From Panax quinquefolius (lineage: Eukaryota; Streptophyta; Magnoliopsida; Apiales; Araliaceae): a DNA stretch of 64,000 nt. This document shows, in pieces, positions 54,982 through 64,000 of the stretch. Made by a program: the position numbers and the translations under genes. Where the stretch lies: assembly GCA_020205615.1 (NCBI GenBank), contig CM035162.1:45870464-45934463 (forward strand), given 5' to 3'. The notes under the pieces were generated by a model. The model was given only the letters and a program-made list of their open reading frames with translations. It did not search any database and had not been told where the DNA came from. How positions within the stretch are numbered: position 1 is the first letter of the stretch; each line of letters starts with the position of its first letter.

Positions 54982-56827
54982 TGAAAGTAGTATGCACACA
55001 AGCCAATCATGTTTGATGATAAAGCATATACTTTGTAACAATCTTATTCATTTATTATTAAAAAAGTATAAATTTATTAAAGGCTTTTAATTATCTACAT
55101 GATGCTGTTTTATAATATGTGATAAACTTATAGTTTTAAGCAATGCTTGTAGAATAATGATGATGATCATTCTAATGAGATTTAAATTCTTAAAAAGCTA
55201 AAAACTAAAATAGTTCCCAATCATTGGATTACGAAATTGGGGATTAATGAATCCGGATAGATTGGTACATACGTTGCTTGCTCATTGGATGAGGATGATT
55301 GATCTCATGATCATTTGTGTGGAGACACTAAAGCAAGTATGTAGGTGCTTATTGGAGAATAAGTACACTGAACGTGGCTCGCTAAGGAATACCTAATGGA
55401 GTTTTACTTACTTGTCAATAGGAATTCCTATAGTGATAGTAGTACAAGTGATCCTTGGACTTGAGATCATCATAGTATCTTGTGTATGATGAGTTATACT
55501 TTGACTTATTCCTTAAGACCCTTAGGGTATATCAAAGAGTATGCTTGGGTATAATAAGTTGTACATGGAGATAATGTATGATCAATAAAGAATCTACCAC
55601 TTCTAGTAAAAAAAGAGAAATGTCATATGTGATTCGATAAATGACAACCCAGTAGTCCTTGGCCAAGGCGGAATGAAATTAGAATGGAGTTTCTAATTTG
55701 TATTATATGGTTTTATGCATTTAAGAGTCAAAATACATATAATTAATTAAAATAAGACTTTGACAGTAATTCCATGTCTTATATTTAATTGGGACATTAT
55801 ATGGTTGAAGGATTAAATTGTACGGTAACTATTTACTCAAAGATTCTTTTATGATTAATGTTGAAATCTATATTATCTGAAAAGTCGTTAATTGCTAGAG
55901 AGTCTTATCCCTATTGTAGAATAAATATTATTTATTTAAATAAATTAATATCTTAATTTATTTATTTAAATAAGATTAGAATTGTTCTAATTGATTTATT
56001 CACAACCGGTTTAATATGGAGAACCTAAAGGGTCACACCATAAAAGGAAGAATAATTATTTAAGAAGCAAATGGCATAATCATAATAATAAGTTAAGTAT
56101 ATTTAATTTAATCTATGGTGATAGAATAAATTAAATAACTTAATATTTATTATTTAATATTTTGGAAATATTAAATATAAATTAATAAGAGGAGTCTTAT
56201 TATTATTATTACTATTATTATTATTTAATTCTTAAAGGAGTTTGAGAATTAATTAATAAAAGTACTCTCATATATTCCTAATAATATTAGGAGATTAATT
56301 AATTATTCCTAATTAGATTAGGAGTCTAATTAATTAAAATAAAACTCAATTCCTTAATTGTTAAGGAGGGTTGCCTACATCTATAAATAAAAGGAGTCTT
56401 ATTATGGATGTGGAGGTTGACACTTTCACAACACACGTATTCACGTAATTTCAATAGTTGGGAGAGTACACCCTTTTCTATGAGAGATAGAAAAACTAGG
56501 GTTTTGCCAAACACCCATCTTCTTGAATCTTTTTTCTTCCTTGTTGGATCACCTCTAGAGGCAAAACACTTGGGTGGCTGACATTGATCAAAGGAAGGAA
56601 CCAAACCCAGTGGATTCAAGTTGAACGCGAAAAATATTAGAGGTGAACTTGTAAATGAGGAAGCTCGAATTTTCAAGGGTATGATTCTTGTTCTTTATAT
56701 TTTCGTTTAATTAATAATTGTGCATAAAGGGTGATCCGGGTATATGGTTTTTAAAATTTTAAAACTCTTATTTTCTATGCTTTCGCTTATTTTGTGCAAT
56801 TTGATTACGTTTATTACAAACCTAACA
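54982..56827 (+). repeat. Copia 3' LTR
   Basis: TGAAAGTAGTATGC at the start and AAACCTAACA at the end, 1,846 bp. A TATA box CTATAAATAAAAGG lies at 56381-56394, followed by a leader. The first about 425 bases match, inverted, the split LTR at 1194-1603/11271-11278, so two members of one family occur in the window. The frame at 56326-56676 (minus) is in the leader and is not credible as a gene. Confidence 0.9.
56382..56389 (+). promoter_or_regulatory. Copia LTR TATA box
   Basis: TATAAATA in the last quarter of the LTR, followed by a transcribed-leader-like segment. Confidence 0.6.
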
Positions 56828-57277
56828 CATGTTGCCCGACCAAGAGGAGAGTAAAGAAGGTGATGACGAAGAAGAAGTTGAGGCTCCTGTTGTTATGCCT
56901 CCTTCATAGCCTACTAGTCAGGATCAAAAGATGCGTCACTTGAGGTGGCAAATGGATGCCTTGCATACTGATTTCACGACATACACTATTGAATTTGCTC
57001 AGGCGCTCTCTCGAGCATTTGTACAGCTTGGCACGGAGGCTCATTTCCCTATCTTTGGATCAGGTAGCACTTATCTGCCTCCAGATACTCCACCTGAGTA
57101 GGATGAAGCAGGTGGAGATAGTGATGCTTCGTAGGGGAGTTCCTTTCTAACCTTTACCTTTCAATGAGGACATTGCTTATTTTAAAGTTTGGGGGTATTG
57201 GTTTTGATTACATGAGTAGTGTAATTTGCATTTAATTTAGTTTATTTAGATTGCATGCAGATATTTTGTTGCATTGT
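56828..57277 (+). pseudogene. Athila-like 3' ORF end and downstream motif
   Basis: One reading frame can be followed from about 56829 through in-frame TAG stops (56908, 57098 and 57132): acidic GDDEEEVEAPVVMPPS, then HLRWQMDALHTDFTTY, ALSRAFVQLGTEAHFPIFG and STYLPPDTPPE. It is followed by CAATGAGGACATTGCTTATT and AAGTTTGGGGGTATT, a string I associate with the 3' non-coding part of Athila elements. Gypsy A4 begins right after. Confidence 0.55.
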
Positions 57278-59754
57278 TGTAAGACCCCAACTTTTTAATG
57301 AATAAAATCAAATTTCCTTTATTTATTATTGAGAATAATAAGGTATTAATTTGATATAATAACTTTGGTTATGGGTGAAATGTGAAAATTTTGCAAAATA
57401 TGCAAGTGGTTATAAAATAATCATTGTTGTCGGGGAATATTTGTTTGGTCGTGGAATATTCTTGTTGTCGGGGAATATTCGTACGACGGCGCAGCCAATT
57501 GTGGGCCCCATAACATAATAACTATCGGATGAAGAAAATGACAAGTTGAGTTTTTATAAATAACGACGTAGTTGTTACCATTAACACTGTTGGAATACCC
57601 GGTGGTTAAAATACAGTAATACATGTGGATGCACAGTATTGATGAATTATTGATCCTTATGTAAGAAGGCACTACTCAATAATTGTTACAGTAGTTACTG
57701 TTCAATATTTTATTTTATTGATTCAATAATTGCTACGTTGATATTTTATATTATTGTTGTTTCAATAATTGTCACTGCACAGTATTTCCCATTATCAGAT
57801 CAATAATTCATATTATTTGAATAATATTATTCGATAGCATTATTAGAAATGTCTAGAAAGTTCTGTCAAGGAGAGGTTTGGTCACCTAATTGCTTACCAA
57901 GAAGAAGAGAGAAATTCTTATTGAAATCCCCTCTTTCTCGAACCTACCGTTTATAAATGTGATTACTGTAATATTATTTGTGAATAATTAATTATTGATT
58001 CATATGATAAGGAAATATTTATTTTATGTGGATATAAATGTTGGATATATTTATTGTGGTTAAAAATGAAGGAGTTAATCTTTGAGGTGTTTTATCAAGA
58101 TTTTTTTTGAATGGAGGTATTAAAAATTAAACTAGTATTTTTGAGATATATTGCGTAAGTTATAATTTTTAATCCGACCATTGGATCGTTGTAATTTTTG
58201 GATATGTTATACATATATAAGTTGAGTATATGTCCACAAATTTTGAACCGTTAAAAATGAACGTTGATTTGTTATGAATTTTAAGAGGTGACTGGTTTAG
58301 AAATTGTTAAATTTTTGGAATTTATCATTTTGGTAGAAAATTCTAGAATTGGTGGGCCCCACTCTTGGTTGGTGAAGAAATGTGCTGAGATTTTTATTCA
58401 AATGTGGTGGGTGGGAATAGTAGCAGGTAAAGCCATCAAAGTTGCGGAGTTAAGTCCGCCTTGCGTAACAACATTTTCCTATAAATAGAGGGCTAAGTTA
58501 GAATTGAAAATACACCAGAAATTTTTTTTCTCTCTTTCTCTATCTAGATTATTGAGTGTATTTTGTGAGTATTTAGATACTTTGTGAGTTTCTATTCATC
58601 AGTGCAAGTTTACTTGACCTTTTATATTGATATTCCGTCGGTAATCTTATATTTTTAGGTAAGGGGTGTTATATTCTTCTTAAAATGATATTTTCTTCAA
58701 TATCATTATACCAAAATTTTGGTATGAACTTTTTATCAAATTTGGAACTTTTTGTGTTGGGGTTACTATTCATGTATACGACACTATTCACGTATACGGC
58801 ACTATTCACCGAAAAAATGAAATTTTCTCCTTTTTGTCCAAGATGTCTATTATGGTTACTATCTTTGATTGTATCCATGTTTTGATCTTTATTCTTGAAT
58901 TTTGCTTCGAAATTGGTTATTATAGAGTATTATTGATCTTGGATAAACTGTAATACGAATCCCTACTATTTGTCCTTCTGTTTCACTGGATTCGTTTTCT
59001 TTAAAATATTTTTCATCATCCTCAGTCCTAAATGATGATATTACTAAATATCTTTAGCTCAGTGGTGCAAAGATGAATGATTAATCGATGAATATCTTTG
59101 GCCAGTAGTGCAAAGATGAACAGTGTTGAGATGAACAAGACCAATGGTGATACAAAATGAATATCTTTGGCTTGTAGTGCAAAGATGAATATTTGATTCA
59201 AGATGTATATTGATTGATGTTACAGGGATAAAATATTGATGATGGACTTTTAAATCTTAGAAGATAGTAGAATTCTTTCTCTACTTGACTCTTCTAATGG
59301 ATTGTTGTTTTCCGCTGCAGTTGTTGATCTAAAACTTGTTGTCTATTATATTTTATCAGATTTTTTCCTGTTGAAGACTAATGATAATTTGTTGTATATT
59401 ATCTTAGTCATAATATTCTTTACTGGGCTAGTTAAGCTCACCCTTTTCCTTTTTGTTCCATTTTTCTTCTTAGGAGATGAGAACATAGCAGGATCTAGTC
59501 GGGGTATGGAGTGATGGTTCTAGAAAGATGTTTTAGCACTCCTCACTATTTCTGTAAAATAGTGTTTGAATAATTGTAATGAGGATTTATTTGAGTGTGG
59601 ATATTGTCTAGAAGACAATATTTGTATTTAAACTCACAGTATTTGTTGTTGTATTTTGCACGACAATTGTATTATTGAAGTTGTAGTTTACTTTCTGTAC
59701 CATGTATTTGGCGACTCAGAATGGGTGTTGTATACCTATTTTGGGGGCGTCACA
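57278..59754 (+). repeat. 5' LTR of gypsy A4
   Basis: TGTAAGACCCC...GGGGGCGTCACA, 2,477 bp. TATA box at 58480-58487, short TACTATTCA/ACTATTCAC array (58763-58810), GTGCAAAGATGAA array (59045-59190). About 380 bases shorter than the A1 LTRs, largely from the smaller arrays. Confidence 0.93.
58480..58487 (+). promoter_or_regulatory. LTR TATA box (A4)
   Basis: TATAAATA followed by GAGGGCTAAGTTAG; positionally equivalent to 2949-2956. Confidence 0.7.
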
Positions 59755-59755
59755 G

Positions 59756-59770
59756 TTGGTATTAGAGCTT
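59756..59770 (+). other. Primer-binding site of gypsy A4
   Basis: TTGGTATTAGAGCTT, one change from the initiator-tRNA-Met match TTGGTATCAGAGC. Confidence 0.9.
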
Positions 59771-59941
59771 AGGGATATGATCCCTGGCTGAAATGTGAGA
59801 CAAGAACTAGGAGGGGAGAGACGGGGAATTCCTTCTCTAGTATGACCTGATTAAGTTTATTTGGTATTTATTTGGTCGGTCAGAGTATAGGGATAATATG
59901 TTGCATGACTATTAACCCTTGTTTTATGGTAGTATTTAAGA

Positions 59942-60765
59942 ATAGCTGCTGAGAACGTTAGCAATGGAGTGTATGAGACTGTGGAACAACCTTTAGTTAC
60001 AAACCAGGAGAACGTGTAACAGGAAGGCAATAATCCTCCTGTAAACAACACTACCGAGCAAACGATGAATGATGGAATGTTTAGGAGCTTTTTACACTTC
60101 ATGCAAAATCAGACGAGGGAGACTCGTGTACAAAATACGGGTGGAAGTGATAGCAACACGCGATCTGTCACAGCCAAGCAGTTCAAGGAGTTGGGACCAC
60201 CAGAATTTAAGGGAAAGCCGGATCCGATCATGGTAGAAACGTGGTCAAGCAAATTACCAAGATATTCGATGTCTTGGGATGCACGGAGGAACAGAAGGTT
60301 CCATTCGCCACCTTTATATTCCACCGTGAGGCAGACTACTGGTGGGAGTCTGTGAAGCGTACCCAGCCAGCCGCACTCAACATGTCTTGGGAGACATTTC
60401 AGAAACTATTCAATGACAAGTAATTTCCTGAAAGTATTCGTCATATGAAGGAGGTAGAGTTTATCAAACTGGAACAAAATAACATGACGGTGTCCCAGTA
60501 CGAGGCGAAGTTTGCAGAGTTACCCAGGTTTGCACCTCATTTGGTCGAAAATGAGGAACAAATGACGAGGATGTTTCAGAGAGGTCTAAAGCCCGAGATT
60601 CGGCAATATCTTATATCTCATAAGTTTTCTTTATATTCAGATGTTGTAAACAGGGCTCAATTATTAGACCGAGATAATGAGTATGTGCAACCGAGGGACC
60701 ACAACCAGGGTCATACCGGTGACAGCATTCATCAGAGCGATGATAACCAACAAAGGCGGTAACCA
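59942..60765 (+). pseudogene. Gag of gypsy A4
   Basis: The frame begins with ATA where ATG is expected (59942), followed by AAENVSNGVYETVEQPLV, a TAA, then NNTTEQTMNDGMFRSFLHFM and KQFKELGPPEFKGKPDPI. A frameshift near 60235 leads to KQITKIFDVLGCTEEQKV, then HREADYWWESVKR. A TAA at 60421 interrupts before KLEQNNMTVSQYEAKF and MFQRGLKPEIRQYLISH. These are standard retrotransposon Gag capsid motifs (YWW, F.RGL). Lost start, two stops and a frameshift disable it. Confidence 0.92.
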
Positions 60766-60889
60766 CTCAGGTGGTCATCGTGGCCATGATAATAGGAGAG
60801 GTGAGTCAAGTGGAAATTTCAGAAAGAGGAGATTCAACAATGACGGGAAGACATTAGTAGCAGCACCAAAGACCAACAACAAATTCTAG

Positions 60890-61660
60890 GGAGGAGAACG
60901 ACCGCCGATTAGATGTTACAAATGCGGGAAAGAGGGACATATCATTAAACCGCCCACAACAATCCAAGGTATGTTACAACTGTGGAAAGGAAGGCCACAT
61001 AGCTCGGGATTGTTCAGTGTAAAAACCAAGTTCAACGGGATGGTGACTCCAAGGGCTATCCCGGATAAGTCAAAATCAGCGGTTCCTGGAAGAACGTTTG
61101 TCGTGACTGCCCAAAATGCGAGGAACCCAAACGAGGTGATCACGGGTAAGCTAATCATAAACTCTTGCGAAGTTTATACCTTATTAGATACTGGTTCTAC
61201 CCATTCTTTTATCTCTCCTGCTTATGCTCAACGTTTAAACTTGACTCCGGAGAAATTAGACTTTGACTTATCTATTGAGACTCCGTTAGGAGAAACTTTC
61301 GTTACATCTACTATTTTTAAATCTTGCATGATTCAAGTCAGTACCATCACATTACCTGCCGACCTTATTTCGTTGAAAATTCTTGCATTTGATGTGATTT
61401 TAGGGATTGATTGGTTAACCACGCATCATGCTAAAATTGATTGTTTTCGTAAGGTTGTTAGTTTTCATATTCCTAACCAACCTATTATGCGAATTCAAAC
61501 AACCAAACCACTAAAATCAGTTACTGTCATATCAAGCCATAAAGCTATTCATTTATTGAAAAACGGATGTCAAGCTTTCTTAGCCCATGTCACGGACTTG
61601 AACAAAAACACGTCAGATTTGAATACTATTTCTATTGTTAGTGAATTTCCTGATGTATTT
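60890..61660 (+). pseudogene. Zinc knuckles and protease of gypsy A4
   Basis: CYKCGKEGHIIK, then a frameshift and CYNCGKEGHIARDC give two CCHC knuckles (60914-61015). Protease is in an open frame from 60971: after a linker, VYTLLDTGSTHSFISPAY with the catalytic DTG intact, then VILGIDWLTTHHAKIDC and FPDVFLEELPGLPPER at the border with RT. The protease itself looks functional. Confidence 0.92.
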
Positions 61661-62600
61661 CTTGAAGAACTTCCCGGTCTACCCCCAGAACGTAAAGTTG
61701 AATTCTTTATTGACCTAGAACCAGGTACAAAGCCCATTTCTAAAACCCCATATCGAATGGCTCCTATTAAACTTTAGGAGTTAAAGGTCCAACTACAAGA
61801 GTTGTTGGACATCTGTTTTATTCGTCCTAGTACATCTCCTTGGGGTGCTCCTGTGTTATTCGTAAAGAAGAAAGACGGGAGTATGCGACTTTGTATTGAC
61901 TACCGAGAGTTGAACCATGTCACTATCAAGAATAGGTATCCGCTACCTCGCATTGATGATCTGTTTGACCAGTTGCAAGGAGCACAATTCTTTTCAAAGA
62001 TCGATCTTTGTTCTGGATATCATCAACTGAAAATTAAAACTGAGGATATTCCAAAGACTGCCTTCAGAACTCGGTACGGGCATTATGAATTCTTAGTTAT
62101 GTCTTTTGGATTGACTAATGCTCCTGCTGCTTTCATGGATATGATGAACCGTGTATTCAAGGAATATTTGGATCAGTTTGTTGTTATCTTTATTGATGGC
62201 ATTCTCATCTATTCTAAAATTCGTGAAGATCATGAGCACTATTTGAAGCTGATACTTGAAAGGCTTCGTGAAAACAAGATTTATGCGAAACTGAAGAAAT
62301 GTGAGTTCTGGCTTGAGGAAGTAGCATTCCTTGGGCACGTGGTGTCAAAACATGGAGTATCTATCGAACCGACGAAGATTGAAGCCATACAAAGTTGGGA
62401 GCAACAAAAGTCGGTGACCGAAGTGCGTAGCTTTCTGGGCTTAGCTGGTTATTATCGGAGATTCGTGGAAGGATTTTCTCGAATCGCTACTCCGTTAACT
62501 CAACCGACTCGGAAAGATACAAAATTCGTATGGAGCGAGGAATGCGAGAAGAGTTTCCAAGAGCTCAAGAGGAGACTCATTTCGGCACTGCTTCAGCAAT
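61661..62600 (+). pseudogene. RT of gypsy A4
   Basis: TPYRMAPIKL is followed by a TAG at 61777, then from 61802 a 295-codon open frame: [60 protein letters not shown]. The palm motif reads [10 protein letters not shown]: the second catalytic aspartate is glycine (GGC at 62198-62200), which should abolish polymerisation. The thumb continues with [15 protein letters not shown] and [17 protein letters not shown]. Confidence 0.93.
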
Positions 62601-63010
62601 ACCATCTGGTACGGATGGATTTGTTATATCTGACGATGCTTCGAGCAAAGGGTTATGATGCGTTCTCATGCAACATGGGAAAGTCATAGCCTATGCCTCA
62701 CGACAACTCAAAGAATATGAGAGGAATTATCCTACTCATGATCTAGAGTTGGCAGCAGTCGTATTCGCGTTGAAAATTTAGAGACACTACTTGTATGGGG
62801 AGAAAGTGGAGATTTATACGGACCATAAAAGCCTCAAATATTTCTTCACCCAAAAAGAACTCAACATGTGGCAACGACGTTGGCTTAAATTATTGAAAGA
62901 TTATGATCACACTATTCAATATCATCCTGGAAAAGCGAACGTAGTAGCTGACGCATTGAGTAGAAGATCATATGCGAGTACGATATTGTCAATGCAAAGG
63001 CCCATTCTGT
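62601..63010 (+). pseudogene. RNase H of gypsy A4
   Basis: A frameshift near 62600 damages the first aspartate region (ISDDASSKG can be read near 62629). Then [20 protein letters not shown] and [11 protein letters not shown], a TAG at 62779, then [20 protein letters not shown] and [15 protein letters not shown]. Confidence 0.9.
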
Positions 63011-63189
63011 ATGACTTGTAAAGGATGTAGGTAGAATTAAAGACTCCAGGGACCCACATGATGATGGTGAATATACGAGTAGAACCGACTTTAATCGATA
63101 AAGTTAAAGCTGCTCAAGCTACGGACATGGAGCTGATACGTATGAAGAAGAAAGTGCAAAAAGGAGCTATTCCAGAAGTGAGAATCGAT

Positions 63190-64000
63190 GAAGAAGGAAT
63201 ACTTTGATTCAACTCCAGACTTTGTGTTCCTAACGATTCTGACTTGAAGCATAGAATCATGATGGAGGCACACAACACACCGTTTGCAATCCATCCTGGG
63301 AGTACCAAAATGTATCATGATATTCGACACACATTTTGGTGGAACAATATGAAGAGAGAGATCGCGGAGTTTACCTCGAGGTGTTTAACCTGTCAACGTG
63401 TAAAGGCGGAGCATCAAGTGCCAAAGGGTCCATTACAACCACTTGAGATTTCGAAATGGAAGTGGGAACACATTACTATGGATTTCGTTACAGGTCTTCC
63501 CAAGGTTTCTCAAGGCATAGATGCGATTTGGGTTATTGTTGATAGATTAACCAAGTCTGCCCATTTCTTGCCTATACGATAGATAGACTTATTCCCTTGA
63601 ACGTCTTGCTAGTATGTACGTAAATGAGATTGTGAGATTGCATGGCATGCCAGTATCCATAGTTTTGGATCGTGACCAAAGATTCACTTCACGATTTTGG
63701 GTTAGCTTGCAAAAAGGTATGGGCACGGATTTACGATTCAGTTCGACATACCATCCTCAAACGAACGGATAATCAGAGAGGACTATTCAAAACCTTGAAG
63801 ATCTATTAAGACTTTGTGTCCTAGATTTTAAAGGAAGTTGGGATAAGTACTTGCCACTGGTGGAATTCTCCTACAACAACAGTTATCAAGCAAGTATAGG
63901 TATGGCTCCATTTGAGGCGTTGTATGGATGAAAGTGTCGCTTCCAAAGATTATCTTTGGGGCGAGGTGGGAGAAGCAACGTTGTTGGGACCGTAATTAGT
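63190..64000 (+). pseudogene. Integrase of gypsy A4, cut by the window edge
   Basis: HHCC domain: AHNTPFAIHPGSTKMYHDI, then SRCLTCQRVKAEHQVPKG. Core: WEHITMDFVTGLPKVSQGID with the first Asp, AHFLPIR then a stop and frameshift (63580-63600), VSIVLDRDQRFTSRFW with the second Asp, and YHPQTNG, a stop, [10 protein letters not shown] with the Glu. It ends near [19 protein letters not shown] at the window edge. All three catalytic residues are visible. Confidence 0.92.

Larger units (their letters stand above)
57278..64000 (+). mobile_element. Gypsy element A4, cut by the window edge
   Basis: The best-kept member of the A family: 5' LTR, primer-binding site, gag, zinc knuckle, protease, RT, RNase H and integrase in order, Tekay/Del-like. 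The element runs off the window within integrase. A handful of stops and frameshifts, a changed RT active site and a lost gag start codon indicate a dead copy. It served as the reference for reading A1. Confidence 0.93.

Noticed and set aside
56326..56676. 116-codon minus-strand frame
   Set aside because: Opposite strand of the copia LTR leader, downstream of its TATA box; no domain.

Overview
This window is plant nuclear DNA, almost certainly from a eudicot. It is an AT-rich, repeat-dense block built nearly entirely of nested and broken transposable elements. The evidence is long LTRs whose primer-binding sites match plant initiator-tRNA-Met, the plant-specific Tat, chromovirus/Tekay-like, Sirevirus and Athila-like lineages, a CACTA DNA transposon carrying pieces of plant genes with intact GT/AG intron borders, and (TA)n microsatellites. 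I see no complete host gene, no rRNA or tRNA gene, no CRISPR array and no bacterial-style operon. Every reading frame of recognisable origin is retroelement-derived or a captured exon, and nearly all carry stops or frameshifts.

Layout, left to right. 1-1193: 5' part of a minus-strand chromovirus-like LTR. 1194-1603 plus 11271-11278: a minus-strand copia LTR split by a complete Ty3/gypsy element (A1, 1604-11265) with a 5-bp target duplication (CATAC). 11901-12949: two CACTA ends pointing away from each other around 79 bp of gypsy LTR. 12465-16861: a 4.4-kb non-autonomous CACTA element with a 3-bp duplication (AAT), holding exon fragments of at least five host genes, all on the minus strand: thiamin pyrophosphokinase, a STE20-type kinase, a tafazzin-like acyltransferase, an Alfin-like PHD protein and a FAM136/DUF842 protein. 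16862-17113: the rest of the interrupted gypsy LTR, itself lying in a minus-strand copia gag/5' LTR (17114-18547). 18548-18682: a small fold-back repeat. 18683-19805: an Athila-like LTR. 19806-26712: a minus-strand chromovirus (B) without integrase but with an extra coiled-coil ORF upstream of gag. 26713-31499: the 3' end of a Sirevirus (ORF3 remnant, polypurine tract, LTR).

31500-32822: a second Athila-like LTR. 32823-33030: a gypsy Gag zinc-knuckle scrap. 33613-37175: a long chromovirus-like LTR. 37176-39693: a large inverted repeat formed by two oppositely oriented Tat-element LTR ends. About 38100-49534: a minus-strand Tat element (RT, RNase H, second RNase H, integrase) that carries two genes in antisense orientation between integrase and its 3' LTR, a plant-mobile-domain gene with introns and a DUF7745-like/coiled-coil gene. 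49535-51040: a third Athila-like LTR. 51041-53926: 3' end of gypsy A3. 53927-56827: copia RT/RNase H remnant and its 3' LTR. 56828-57277: an Athila-like fragment. 57278-64000: gypsy A4 (5' LTR through integrase), cut by the window edge.

The sequence supports an order of events rather than a pathway: copia first, then gypsy LTRs into copia, then CACTA into the gypsy LTR, and A1 into the other copia LTR. The most interesting items are the multi-gene-capturing CACTA element, the antisense genes of the Tat element, the large LTR-LTR inverted repeat, and the uncharacterised ORF upstream of gag.
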